Shown here piece after piece: positions 8,944 through 17,334 of a stretch of DNA of 64,000 nucleotides (positions are counted from its first letter, which is position 1; each line of letters opens with the position of its first letter). The stretch lies in contig SVCP01000005.1 in the NCBI GenBank assembly GCA_015058295.1, forward strand, positions 1 to 64,000, given 5' to 3'. This DNA is from Anaerofustis stercorihominis (lineage in GTDB: Bacteria; Bacillota; Clostridia; Eubacteriales; Anaerofustaceae). A program made the translations under genes and the position numbers. The notes below the pieces were generated by a model that was not told where the DNA came from, did not search any database, and worked only from the letters and a program-made list of their open reading frames with translations.

Positions 8944-10035
8944 ATGCAGAATACAGAAAAATTAACAGAGATATTTTCTTCTTTTGCCCTGAATCTGATG
9001 AAAACAATGCCGGAAGGGGAAAATATCATTATTTCGCCGGTGTCAATACTCACAGTGCTTGCTCTGTGTATTTCCGGTACAAAGGGAGAAAGCAAAAGAC
9101 AGCTCTTGTCCTTGTTCGGAGGAATGGATGAAGACGAAATAAATTCATTTATGCAACGTGCGGAAGATATCCTTTCGGGAGATAATGTCCTGTTCGGCAT
9201 GGCAAACGGGCTCTTCGTAAACGACGAATGTATTACCCTGAAGGAAAATTTTGTCCGGACAGCAGAAAATATATACGATGCAGAAGTTTCTTCGGTGGAT
9301 CTTTCAAAGGAAGAATCACTTGAAAAAATCAATGGATGGGTAAAAGAAAAGACAAACGGGCTTATTGATAAAATTACCGATGAAGATATTTCAAAATTCG
9401 TTATGCTTATAATAAATGCCCTTGCTTTTGATGGTAAATGGATGGAACCTTTCGATCCGTATAAATCGTTCGGCGGTGTATTTTACGGAAATACTCCACA
9501 AGGTGCAGAACTTATGAATTCCACGGAAAATGCATACTTTACGGTCAGTGGCGGAGCGGGATTTGTAAAGCCGTACTTCGGAGGATACTCATTTGCGGCG
9601 ATACTTCCGGATGAAGGAGTGAGCGTAAAAGACATTTATTTGTCACTTTCTGCTGATGAGCTTATCGGGATAATGACCGGGGCTCAGCCTTGCAGGGTAG
9701 ATATTACATTCCCGGAACTTGATCTGACAACTGAACATAAACTGAAAGATCATCTTGTGTCATTGGGTATAAGCGATATTTTTGATGGATTCAGGGCGGA
9801 TTTTTCGGATATGTGTGCTGAAGCCGTATATGCGGATGATCTCATTCATAAATGCACCCTGAAAGTAGACGAAGACGGAACAAAAGCCGCGGCTGTATCT
9901 TCAATGGGCATTATGAGAATGTCTGCTGCTCCGCCTGCGAAGCACCACCTGATATTCGATCGCCCGTTTATGTTTATGATTTTCAGAGAAGAGACGAAGA
10001 TTCCCGTATTTATGGGAGCTGTATCACAGATTTAA
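8944..10035 (+). CDS. Serpin-family protease inhibitor
   Basis: A 363-aa protein spanning the whole serpin fold: N-terminal helix A region (SSFALNLMKTM, NIIISPVSILTVLAL), NALAFDGKWMEPFD in the middle, and a reactive-centre hinge EDGTKAAAVSS (about 315-325) followed by GIMRMSAAPPAKH and the C-terminal FDRPFMFMIF. The small-residue hinge is the type found in inhibitory serpins; the scissile bond is probably near MRMS. No signal peptide is visible, so the protein would be cytoplasmic unless exported otherwise, unlike the secreted or anchored serpins of bifidobacteria. Serpins are patchily distributed in bacteria, suggesting horizontal acquisition. Confidence 0.93.
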   Translation: MQNTEKLTEIFSSFALNLMKTMPEGENIIISPVSILTVLALCISGTKGESKRQLLSLFGGMDEDEINSFMQRAEDILSGDNVLFGMANGLFVNDECITLKENFVRTAENIYDAEVSSVDLSKEESLEKINGWVKEKTNGLIDKITDEDISKFVMLIINALAFDGKWMEPFDPYKSFGGVFYGNTPQGAELMNSTENAYFTVSGGAGFVKPYFGGYSFAAILPDEGVSVKDIYLSLSADELIGIMTGAQPCRVDITFPELDLTTEHKLKDHLVSLGISDIFDGFRADFSDMCAEAVYADDLIHKCTLKVDEDGTKAAAVSSMGIMRMSAAPPAKHHLIFDRPFMFMIFREETKIPVFMGAVSQI

Positions 10036-10055
10036 AATTATTCATATACTTATTG

Positions 10056-10086
10056 TGCCGGAGGGGGCTTCTCCGGCATTTTTTTG
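10056..10086 (+). terminator. Terminator after serpin gene
   Basis: TGCCGGAG (10056-10063) pairs with CTCCGGCA (10071-10078), followed by seven T. Confidence 0.88.
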
Positions 10087-10167
10087 AAAGATTTCCGTCA
10101 ATGTGAAGCATGAATTTGTTATCCGCACTACATATCAGGAATAATGATTATATAAATTTGATAATGA

Positions 10168-10196
10168 TTGCGTAATTAATTTCGTTTTGGTATAAT
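10168..10196 (+). promoter_or_regulatory. Promoter of the GPH transporter gene
   Basis: TTGCGT (10168-10173), 17-bp spacer, perfect TATAAT (10191-10196), 37 bp before the GTG start. Confidence 0.65.
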
Positions 10197-10233
10197 CGTC
10201 GTTGTATTATAATTATTCATAAAGGAGTTTTCA

Positions 10234-11634
10234 GTGGAAAAGAAAGTATCCAAAAAAGAGATCACTCTGTATGGCCTTGCGGCTTCAGCGCAGTCCATCG
10301 GTCAGATAGTTCCGTTTACATATGTAAATATGTTCATGACAGACTATCTCTTCATCAGTGCAGGCGTTACGGGAACGGTTCTTCTCATTGCGAAGATCAT
10401 TGACTTCGTCGTATGCCTTGCATCAGGCGTTATCATGGAAAAAGTCAGAATGCCCTGGGGCAGATATGCTTCATGGTATAAAGTTTTGCCGTGGATAGTA
10501 GCTACAGGCTGTATCCTTCAGATGATCGACACAACAGGTTTTATTTCATCTGAACTTATCCGTGCAGGTATCGTACTGGTAGGTTACTGCTGTCTGCACT
10601 GCTGTATGAGCTTTATTACAACAGCACGTGGCGGTATCATGCAGAAGATGGCCGGCGCGGACATGAACATGAGAAAAACACTCTCCACAAGACAGGTTCA
10701 GTTCACAGCAGCCACAACGATCATTTCTTCAGCTATCACACTTCCGGCTATTCAGCTTATGCAGCCTGTTGCCGGTGAAAGCGGAGGTTATCTCGTTGTA
10801 ACGCTTATCTTCAATGTATTTTATCTTACAGTAATGCAGATGTTTGTGAAGATGTCGCAGAAATACGACCCTCCCACAACGGATTTCGGACAGACTAAAA
10901 AAGCGGCTACGATTAAAGAAATCTTCCAGTCTATCGCTATTAACAGACAGATGCAGGTTCTTGTTATTGTGTACACTCTTTTCAGTGTAGGCACACAGCT
11001 TTTCGCAGGTCTGTGCGTATATTACTACAAAGTCATTATCAATCAGTTCTCAATGATGACGGTTGTAACAACAATCAGAAGCGTTGTTGCATTCGGTGCA
11101 AGCCTTGTTGTTCCGACTATCGGTAAAAAGCTCGGCAAGAAGATGTCTCTCGTTGTCGGTATGGGTACATATGCTGTATGTGTTCTCGGCATTTACTTCT
11201 TCGCACTCAAGTCTATCTGGATCCTCACATTCTTCCTTTGCCTCGCTCAGAGCGGAATGTATCTGTATACAGGTTTCGGCGCAAACTTCTATCTTGACTG
11301 CGGCGAATACGGTTATTATGAAACAGGCAAGGACTTCAGAACAATCGCCATTTCCGTAATGAACGTTCCTACGAAGATCGGTTTCGCTATCGGCGGAAGT
11401 GCCGTAAGCTTCGGCCTTGCGTTCATCGGCTATGAAGCAGGTATGACGGTAACACCTGAGTTTACATCAGACTTCATGATGCTCATCGGTCTCGTTCCGG
11501 CGATACTTATGTTTGCCGCTGCGGCTGTTGCATTCTTCTTCTATAAACTTACGGACGAACAGGCTGAATTCTACGCAAAAGAAAATGAAAAAAGAGAGCT
11601 TGAGATCGCAAATGCTGAAATGGCTCAGGCGTAA
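10234..11634 (+). CDS. MFS transporter of the glycoside-pentoside-hexuronide (GPH/MelB) type
   Basis: A 466-aa integral membrane protein with about 12 hydrophobic segments. The motif MPWGRYASWYKVLPW (about residues 68-82) matches the WGRYRPW loop of GPH cation-sugar symporters, and the general layout (TIKEIFQSIAINRQMQVL central loop) agrees. It starts with GTG at 10234, 7 nt after AAAGGAG. It stands alone between terminators with no sugar-catabolic gene beside it, so the substrate cannot be deduced. Codon use is strongly biased as in highly expressed genes. Confidence 0.85.
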   Translation: MEKKVSKKEITLYGLAASAQSIGQIVPFTYVNMFMTDYLFISAGVTGTVLLIAKIIDFVVCLASGVIMEKVRMPWGRYASWYKVLPWIVATGCILQMIDTTGFISSELIRAGIVLVGYCCLHCCMSFITTARGGIMQKMAGADMNMRKTLSTRQVQFTAATTIISSAITLPAIQLMQPVAGESGGYLVVTLIFNVFYLTVMQMFVKMSQKYDPPTTDFGQTKKAATIKEIFQSIAINRQMQVLVIVYTLFSVGTQLFAGLCVYYYKVIINQFSMMTVVTTIRSVVAFGASLVVPTIGKKLGKKMSLVVGMGTYAVCVLGIYFFALKSIWILTFFLCLAQSGMYLYTGFGANFYLDCGEYGYYETGKDFRTIAISVMNVPTKIGFAIGGSAVSFGLAFIGYEAGMTVTPEFTSDFMMLIGLVPAILMFAAAAVAFFFYKLTDEQAEFYAKENEKRELEIANAEMAQA

Positions 11635-11640
11635 TATTAT

Positions 11641-11675
11641 AAATGAAAGTGCATACATTGTATGCACTTTCATTT
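11641..11675. terminator. Bidirectional terminator between convergent genes
   Basis: A 16-bp perfect stem (11641-11656 with 11660-11675), ATT loop, A-rich on one side and T-rich on the other, placed between the transporter and the convergent GTPase gene. Confidence 0.9.
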
Positions 11676-11676
11676 A

Positions 11677-12825
11677 TTAATCTATGAATTTTTTTGATAT
11701 CTCAAGAATTATACCTTTGATATCTTTGCCTTCTAATATGTCTTTTGATGATTCAATAGCTTGTTTTGCTTTTTCTATATATTCAATCGAGAACTTGGAT
11801 TCTATAATTTTCTTTATCCAATCCAGATCAGATGCACTTTTATTTCCGAGATATATTTGTTCGAAAACGTAAATTGAGCTTTCTCCAAGAGCTAATATTA
11901 TTAACCCGGCAATGATTCCATTTAGCATTGCCGCTGTTAAATTTATGCCTGGGATTGTTTTTAGTGCATTTATCAGACCTTTGGCAGCTGTACTAACGGT
12001 TCCAATTTCTATCATATTGTGGAAAAGATTTTCATCCTTAGGGATCTTGTATATGTTAGACAATGCAGTAACCATTGATAGTTCCAATGTAGCTAATATT
12101 GTTGCATCAGGCATTGGGATCGGAACTGCTCCCACAGCTGTGCCTGCCGATGTTAGTGAAATTACAATCCCGTGAGCAAGGACTCGTTTGCGCTTCAAAA
12201 TAAATGATGAAATATCCTCTTCAGCAGCTCTGATTCCTTCAGGTAAAAGTTTGTTTGTAGTTTCGATAAGTCGTGTGATTCCTTCTGGTGGAGCAAAAGT
12301 AGAATCATTAATAAAATAAGCTTCTGCAACAACCGGAATGATCTCTCTTAAATTCGATGAAATTTTTTTTGTTTTGGTAAAAGCTTCTTTTACCATTTCT
12401 ATATTATCATTCCGTTCAGGAATAGAATATGATTTGGTTATTACAGTAATTATCGGTATTGATTTCCAGATTTTTATCGCATCGCACAGGTCTTTGATGG
12501 TTTTGATAAATAATTTACTTGCTGTGCCATCAACACAAAACCATATTGCATTGATTTGAGTGTCTTCTTTGCCTTCTTTAGAGCTTTCTTTGGACCATTT
12601 TTTTACTGCTCCAATCGCTTGTCGGGCTTTAAGCAGTGAAGGTTCAAAACCAACACTATCAATTATGCGAAATGGAATTTCGTTACTCTCGTAAATTGTT
12701 AATTCGCTTGTTGTTCCTCTGGTTCCTTTGCCAGTTATTGCTTTCTTCTCACCAAGGACAGCGTTAATCAGTGTGGATTTTCCTACGCCTGAGTTTCCTA
12801 TTACTAATACATTTCCTCGTTTCAT
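11677..12825 (-). CDS. Membrane-associated GTPase with C-terminal DUF697-like domain
   Basis: A 382-aa protein. The N-terminal G domain shows G1 GNSGVGKST (residues 9-17), a Thr-rich switch I (GTRGTTSE), G3 DSVG (about 56-59) and G4 TKSY. The C-terminal half (about 215-330) is hydrophobic with Gly/Ala/Pro-rich segments (GIVISLTSAGTAVGAVPIPMPDATIL, LTAAMLNGIIAGLIIL), resembling the DUF697 membrane domain found after GTPase domains. Base composition is clearly more AT-rich than flanking genes, with many ATA and AAA codons, suggesting horizontal transfer. GAGGT precedes the ATG. Function unknown; such stand-alone GTPases occur in accessory and stress contexts. Confidence 0.75.
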   Translation of the reverse strand: MKRGNVLVIGNSGVGKSTLINAVLGEKKAITGKGTRGTTSELTIYESNEIPFRIIDSVGFEPSLLKARQAIGAVKKWSKESSKEGKEDTQINAIWFCVDGTASKLFIKTIKDLCDAIKIWKSIPIITVITKSYSIPERNDNIEMVKEAFTKTKKISSNLREIIPVVAEAYFINDSTFAPPEGITRLIETTNKLLPEGIRAAEEDISSFILKRKRVLAHGIVISLTSAGTAVGAVPIPMPDATILATLELSMVTALSNIYKIPKDENLFHNMIEIGTVSTAAKGLINALKTIPGINLTAAMLNGIIAGLIILALGESSIYVFEQIYLGNKSASDLDWIKKIIESKFSIEYIEKAKQAIESSKDILEGKDIKGIILEISKKFID

Positions 12826-12908
12826 AATTTACCTCGTATGTTGTTTTGTTTTTAATATGGTTTGTAAATTTCGCGTCTGTGAAACAGAGTATTCAATTAA
12901 GCCATTTT

Positions 12909-13037
12909 TTACCCCGCAAATGCCATGACAAGCCCTGCGATTCCCAGTCCGAGGGTGAAAAGTTCCATACCTGTGGAGCATAGCTGCAGGAGTATGGCGA
13001 AAAGTATGAGAGCAATTCCTTTTTCAGTTTTTTTCAT
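12909..13037 (-). CDS. Small hydrophobic protein, 42 aa
   Basis: A 43-codon frame from ATG at 13037 to TAA at 12909, preceded by an excellent AAGGAGG 7 nt upstream. The product begins MKKTEKGIALILFAILLQLC and continues with a second Gly/Ala-rich hydrophobic stretch (FTLGLGIAGLVMAFAG), so it is probably one or two membrane helices. Its GC content resembles the host, unlike the adjacent GTPase gene. I do not recognise the family. Confidence 0.7.
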   Translation of the reverse strand: MKKTEKGIALILFAILLQLCSTGMELFTLGLGIAGLVMAFAG

Positions 13038-13162
13038 TTTATCCTCCTTGTGTGGCCTGTGAAATAATTATATTATCCCGGAAAATATTTGTCAATGAGG
13101 TGCACGAAGGGCGCAGTCTGAAAAGTTCTCATGTCCGCATTCTGCCGGAAGATAAATCATAA

Positions 13163-13221
13163 CCGAAAAAGCACAGAATACCCGCTGAAGAAGAAAGGAG
13201 ATAAAGACGGGTGTTCTGTGC
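13163..13221 (-). terminator. Probable terminator of the Fe-S/hypA/hypB operon
   Basis: A 14-bp stem with one G-T pair, GCACAGAATACCCG (13171-13184) with 13208-13221, has a 23-nt loop and is followed on the minus strand by TTTTTC. It sits 14 bp past the hypB stop. Confidence 0.6.
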
Positions 13222-13235
13222 ATGGGGATATACGA

Positions 13236-13880
13236 TTATACTGTTGTAAGCATTTTTATTACAGGCTCAAGTCCTGTTGCCTTATAAGCACTGCAGGTAT
13301 ATACTTCAGCGTTTTCGTTCAGGCTGTGAATGTCCTGCGTGAACCGCTCAACATCGAAATTTGTGTAGGGCTGAAGGTCGACCTTGTTTATGAGTACCAT
13401 ATCCGCCGTCCGGAATAAAAGAGGATATTTAAGGGGTTTGTCGTTTCCTTCCGTAACACTCGCAACGCCTATACGGATATGCTCTCCGAGGCTGAATTCC
13501 GCTGTGCAGACGAGGTTTCCGATATTGTCGATGATGACGGTGTTTATGCCGTCAAGGTCGATTTCTTCAAGGGCACGCTGTATCATATCCGCTTCAAGGT
13601 GACAGGCACCTTCTGTATTCAGCTGTATGGTGCGTATACCCATATCCTGCATACGCTGTGCATCTTTGTCCGTATAAAGATCACCTTCTATAACCGCAAC
13701 GGTATTTTTGTCGATTCTTTCGTCGGAAAGAACAGCTTCGAGAAGAGTTGTCTTTCCTGAGCCGGGGGTGCCGAGAAGATTTATCATACGGATATTTTTC
13801 TTTGTGAGATCTTCTTTTATCAGTGAAGCGATCTCATCATTTTTATTTAAAACATTTACATTTACGGTAATTGTTTTCAT
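13236..13880 (-). CDS. hypB: HypB-type nickel-insertion GTPase
   Basis: A 214-aa SIMIBI GTPase. Walker [10 protein letters not shown] lies at about 37-45, followed by [13 protein letters not shown], the Cys/His metal region [13 protein letters not shown] (about 88-100), DNIGNLVCT and NKVDL (G4). These are diagnostic of HypB, which with HypA loads nickel into [NiFe]-hydrogenase and related enzymes. It lacks both the N-terminal CxxCGC motif and the His-rich stretch seen in some HypB proteins. It immediately follows hypA (adjacent stop and start). No hydrogenase subunit is present in the window, so its client is unknown. Confidence 0.93.
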   Translation of the reverse strand: MKTITVNVNVLNKNDEIASLIKEDLTKKNIRMINLLGTPGSGKTTLLEAVLSDERIDKNTVAVIEGDLYTDKDAQRMQDMGIRTIQLNTEGACHLEADMIQRALEEIDLDGINTVIIDNIGNLVCTAEFSLGEHIRIGVASVTEGNDKPLKYPLLFRTADMVLINKVDLQPYTNFDVERFTQDIHSLNENAEVYTCSAYKATGLEPVIKMLTTV

Positions 13881-14135
13881 TTATTCTCCTTTGAACGATC
13901 TTATATACATCTGCGAAGCTCCTGTAAGGGTTTCGTCCCTTTCCATTATTATTACGGCTTCACTCATACATGTATCCTTGCGTGCGATATCGAAATAGAA
14001 ATTGAGCTGTTCTTCGTTGATGCAGGAATAAGGTCCCACACAGAGATTTATCTCAAAAACATTTCTCATATCATTCACTTTTGCCGCTTCGGATACAATA
14101 TCAATAATTTCAGAACATATTGCGCCTTCGTGCAT
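13881..14135 (-). CDS. Short HypA-like protein lacking the zinc domain
   Basis: An 84-aa protein beginning MHEGAICSEIIDIVSEAAK, which matches the nickel-binding Met-His-Glu N-terminus of HypA and its first helix; the strand INLCVGPYSCINEEQLNFYFDIA also fits. Standard HypA is about 115 aa with two CxxC pairs forming a zinc finger, which are absent here; the frame stops cleanly, with GAGA-type binding site for hypB right after. It could be a genuine short HypA variant rather than a damaged gene, because the reading frame and both spacings are intact. Located between the Fe-S protein gene (9 bp gap) and hypB. Confidence 0.75.
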   Translation of the reverse strand: MHEGAICSEIIDIVSEAAKVNDMRNVFEINLCVGPYSCINEEQLNFYFDIARKDTCMSEAVIIMERDETLTGASQMYIRSFKGE

Positions 14136-14144
14136 AGTTTCTCC

Positions 14145-15302
14145 TTATTTTACAGGCTTTTTCGTCTTTACGAAAACATCTCTCCTGTCGGGAACCATTT
14201 CCCTTACGTCGAACCTGCACTGGTTTACGCACTGTCCGCAACCGATACATTTTTCGTAATGGAATACGAGCTTTTTCTTCGCCTTGTCGTAATATGTAGC
14301 TTCTGTCGGGCAGTATTTTGCGCATCTGTTACAACCTGTGCATCTTGTTTCATCGATCATCTTCGGAGAATAGTATGCACGGTTGTGAACTTTGCTTATC
14401 GCTCCTTCACGGTATCCGCTGTAAAGAAGGCAACAGTCGGGACAACAGTTGCAGATGACGAGTTCATCGTTGTTGGCATTGTTTTCGTAGTGGAATGTAG
14501 TGTGGATACAACCTTTTTCCTCAAATTCGTCCATCATTGCGCAGGCTTCTTCATATGGAAGATGACGTGCCACTCCGTTTGCAACGAGCTGACGGCTGAT
14601 TGCTCCTACGCTGAGGCATCCTTCGATGGGAAGGCCGAGACCGCAGTCCTCATCTTTGCTCATTTTCTTGTATGTGCGGCAGAAGCAGTTCATTACGGCG
14701 ATCTCATCTTTGTTCTTTTCGAGGATTCTGTATACATCTCCCGCAGTAAGGACTTCCTGTGTGGTTGTAAGCTCCCGGTTGAGAGAGACTTCCCTTCCTC
14801 TTGCGGCGAGGGTGGAAACTTTCGGAGGTGCGCCGTTTTTCAGGGCTTTCATATTCTTGTAGTTTGAGAGTGTCCTCAGAAGGAATGTGTTTTTTTCTTT
14901 GAGGATACCCCAGAATTCCATGAACTTGTTGATCATAGCGGCTCTTTCTTCGTTGAGGGGTCCGCTTACGGCAAATTCTACCCAGCCCGGGAAGATGGAA
15001 AGTATCTGATATACATCCCTTTGTGTTTCGCTTACCGGATGGAGGAAGCTGTATTTCATCAGTCTGTTCGTCCAGAAATCATTCCAGTCTTCATCATTTC
15101 CGCCGAAAAGTTCGTGATATATGGTTTTGAGTTCTTCAACCTTGTAGCATTCTTTTCCCAGTTTCAAAAGATAATCCACTGTCTTTTCGTCCATTGCGAT
15201 ATTGAAAAGCTCGATGATCGGTTTCTGTGCGGGAATTACCGCTGTTGATACTGAGTTCATCAGATCGATGAGCTGAGTTACTTTGTTTTCAGGTAAAGTC
15301 AT
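14145..15302 (-). CDS. 4Fe-4S ferredoxin-domain protein, first gene of hypA-hypB operon
   Basis: A 385-aa protein. Residues 1-170 are helical without Cys. Then come NCFCRTYKK (about 208), a CNCCPDCC cluster (about 287-294), and a C-terminal dicluster ferredoxin: CTGCNRCAKYCP (about 325-336) and CIGCGQCVNQC (about 354-364). This looks like a soluble electron carrier or reductase that also holds a further metal site. Proteins of this type are often annotated only as 4Fe-4S binding proteins. Operon with the short hypA and hypB suggests a part in maturing or activating a nickel (or other metallo-) enzyme. GGGAG lies before the start. Function is inference. Confidence 0.75.
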   Translation of the reverse strand: MTLPENKVTQLIDLMNSVSTAVIPAQKPIIELFNIAMDEKTVDYLLKLGKECYKVEELKTIYHELFGGNDEDWNDFWTNRLMKYSFLHPVSETQRDVYQILSIFPGWVEFAVSGPLNEERAAMINKFMEFWGILKEKNTFLLRTLSNYKNMKALKNGAPPKVSTLAARGREVSLNRELTTTQEVLTAGDVYRILEKNKDEIAVMNCFCRTYKKMSKDEDCGLGLPIEGCLSVGAISRQLVANGVARHLPYEEACAMMDEFEEKGCIHTTFHYENNANNDELVICNCCPDCCLLYSGYREGAISKVHNRAYYSPKMIDETRCTGCNRCAKYCPTEATYYDKAKKKLVFHYEKCIGCGQCVNQCRFDVREMVPDRRDVFVKTKKPVK

Positions 15303-15471
15303 GTGTATTTGCTCCCTTTGTTTATGATTTTATATAATTTCGTTATGAATGTCATCTTATATTTGCAACGACGGAAGATATATTACTCCTTTAAGCTTTA
15401 TTTTACCTTTAAACAGGTTTTGAATAAACTCTTTAAAAGATGCTGTTGAACTTTTAATTTTCCGGAAGGTA

Positions 15472-15499
15472 TTGCTTTATTGTGAATATGGTGTATAAT
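15472..15499 (+). promoter_or_regulatory. Promoter of the 143-aa anchored protein gene
   Basis: TTGCTT (15472-15477), 16-bp spacer, TATAAT (15494-15499). Confidence 0.55.
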
Positions 15500-15529
15500 A
15501 GCCTGTGCATAATATCCCGAGGGGGATTT

Positions 15530-15961
15530 ATGAATAAAAAAACTAACATATTTCTGGGAACAGTATTTGTTGCACTGTTACTGATCGTTGCTTCTTCTCA
15601 ATATATGCTTTATAAGGGAAGTATCACTGCCACCAATAATTTTGACAATTCAGGGAGTATTCCCGCATCGGAAAGCAGTATATATCTGAAAAGAGGGACT
15701 GTGGGTATGAGACTGTCCGATGAAAGAATAAAAATACTCGTAAACGGCGAATATAAACCGCCGTCAGATATTGACGGAAATATTCTCACATATGATGTTC
15801 ATGAAGGCGATGTTTTTCACGCAGACCTGAGAGAAGCGGATAATTACGGAGTGATATTTATATCCTTTTCATCGGAAGGAATGCTGCTTCCCGTAAGAAG
15901 TTCAAAATTTGTGCTGAGCGGAGGCGTGAGCGAATTGTTCACTGTGAAAATCGCAGAATAG
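15530..15961 (+). CDS. Small N-terminally anchored extracytoplasmic protein, unknown function
   Basis: A 143-aa protein with a short basic N-terminus and one hydrophobic segment (about residues 8-24, FLGTVFVALLLIVASS), then a polar beta-rich domain. There is no Cys lipobox, so it is probably membrane anchored. GAGGGGG lies 5 nt before the ATG at 15530. It precedes the cmk operon but has its own promoter. I do not recognise a family. Confidence 0.75.
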   Translation: MNKKTNIFLGTVFVALLLIVASSQYMLYKGSITATNNFDNSGSIPASESSIYLKRGTVGMRLSDERIKILVNGEYKPPSDIDGNILTYDVHEGDVFHADLREADNYGVIFISFSSEGMLLPVRSSKFVLSGGVSELFTVKIAE

Positions 15962-15995
15962 TCGCAAAAAAAGCCGTATATAAAAAAGATTGTTG

Positions 15996-16024
15996 TTGAT
16001 ATCGTAAAAAAAATATACTATAAT
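15996..16024 (+). promoter_or_regulatory. Promoter of the cmk-plsC-ispH/rpsA operon
   Basis: TTGATA (15996-16001), 17-bp spacer, TATAAT (16019-16024), 27 bp before cmk. Confidence 0.7.
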
Positions 16025-16051
16025 TAACATATTAATGGAGAGAACTGCGTG

Positions 16052-16735
16052 ATGAAAAATATTCATATAGCTATTGACGGCCCCGCAGGTGCGGGAAAGA
16101 GTACTATTGCCAAGATACTTGCCGATAAGCTGGGTATTATATATCTCGATACAGGCGCAATGTATCGTGCTGTGGCATACTGTGCGAAAATGAACGGAGT
16201 AAGTTGTGATGACAACGATGCTCTGGCGAAAATATTTACGGATTTTAACCTTGAATTCAGCGACGGAGGCAGGAAACTTGCCCTCAACGGTGAAGATATT
16301 TCTGCGTTTATAAGAACGCCGGAGATCGATGTCCTGGTAGGTGGTGCCGCAAGCAATCCTTTTGTGAGAAGTCACCTTGTGAATATGCAGAGAGAAATCG
16401 CAAAAGGTGTCGGCGTTGTAATGGAAGGCAGGGATATCGGTACTGTCGTGCTGAAGGACACTCCGTATAAGTTCTATCTTGATGCATCTGTGGATGTAAG
16501 GGCAAACAGAAGATATCTGCAGAACAGGGAAAGAGGGATTGAATCGGATCTCGAAGCTATAAAAAACGACATTATCCGCAGGGATCATCTTGACAGTACA
16601 AGAGAAACTGACCCGCTCACAAAAGCGGATGATGCAATATATATTGATTCATCACTTCTCACTACCGATGAAGCGGTTGAACTGATGCTTGAAAAAATAA
16701 ACGGTATCACTAAGAGGCTGGAAGAGAATGTATAA
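16052..16735 (+). CDS. cmk: Cytidylate kinase
   Basis: A 227-aa P-loop kinase that phosphorylates CMP and dCMP. Walker A GPAGAGKST is at about 10-18, the substrate motif YLDTGAMYRA follows, and GRDIGTVVL with the RxxxRxxQNRERG lid are present. It overlaps plsC by 8 bp. The cmk-plsC-ispH-rpsA order is a conserved clostridial arrangement. The ATG at 16052 is chosen; a GTG three bases earlier is in frame. Confidence 0.96.
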   Translation: MKNIHIAIDGPAGAGKSTIAKILADKLGIIYLDTGAMYRAVAYCAKMNGVSCDDNDALAKIFTDFNLEFSDGGRKLALNGEDISAFIRTPEIDVLVGGAASNPFVRSHLVNMQREIAKGVGVVMEGRDIGTVVLKDTPYKFYLDASVDVRANRRYLQNRERGIESDLEAIKNDIIRRDHLDSTRETDPLTKADDAIYIDSSLLTTDEAVELMLEKINGITKRLEENV

Positions 16736-17330
16736 ATTTATAAGATTCTTTGCTGTAATATATCTGAAGATATTTTTCGGTTTCAAAGTATACGGCAAGG
16801 AGAATGTTCCGGAAGAAGGTAAAATGATCCTTTGCGGAAATCATTCAAGCAACAACGACACTCTTATGATCGCTATGGCCACAAAAAGAGATATTCACTT
16901 TATGGCAAAAGAGGAGCTGTTTAAAAATCCCATAATTGCGTGGGTGTTCAGGAAAGCTCATGCGATTCCCGTTCACCGTGACGGAAACGATATGCTCGCA
17001 ATCAGAAATGCCATAAGAGTTCTCGGTAACGGGGAAGTTCTCGGTATATTCCCGCAGGGTACGAGAGACAAAGGCGGAATACACAAGCCCGATGCCTTCA
17101 AGACAGGTGTTGCCACTATATCCGTAAAGACATGCTCTCCGGTAGTTCCCGTGTACATAAGCGAAGAGTATAAACTTTTCAGACGGAACCGTATATATGT
17201 GGGTGAACCCATAAACACATGGGAATTCGCTCCAAAAAAACCTTCTCAGGAAGATTATGACAGAATTGCCAACGGAATCATCAGGGGAGCCATAATCGAA
17301 CTTGAGAACAAATGGAAAGCGGAAAAGTAA
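16728..17330 (+). CDS. plsC: 1-acyl-sn-glycerol-3-phosphate acyltransferase
   Basis: A 200-aa acyltransferase of phosphatidic acid synthesis. The catalytic HX4D motif is NHSSNND (about residues 39-45), followed by the acceptor motif FPQGTRDKGG (about 106-115) and the VPVYI block. One N-terminal hydrophobic segment suggests a membrane-associated protein. It overlaps cmk and ends 4 bp before ispH/rpsA, so the three genes are likely coupled. Confidence 0.95.
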   Translation: MYKFIRFFAVIYLKIFFGFKVYGKENVPEEGKMILCGNHSSNNDTLMIAMATKRDIHFMAKEELFKNPIIAWVFRKAHAIPVHRDGNDMLAIRNAIRVLGNGEVLGIFPQGTRDKGGIHKPDAFKTGVATISVKTCSPVVPVYISEEYKLFRRNRIYVGEPINTWEFAPKKPSQEDYDRIANGIIRGAIIELENKWKAEK

Positions 17331-17334
17331 ACAG

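Noticed and set aside
8163-9332. 389-codon minus-strand frame opposite the QueG-like and serpin genes
   Set aside because: Composition is Ser/Phe/Ile-rich as expected from the antisense of AT-rich coding DNA; both plus-strand genes are clear families.
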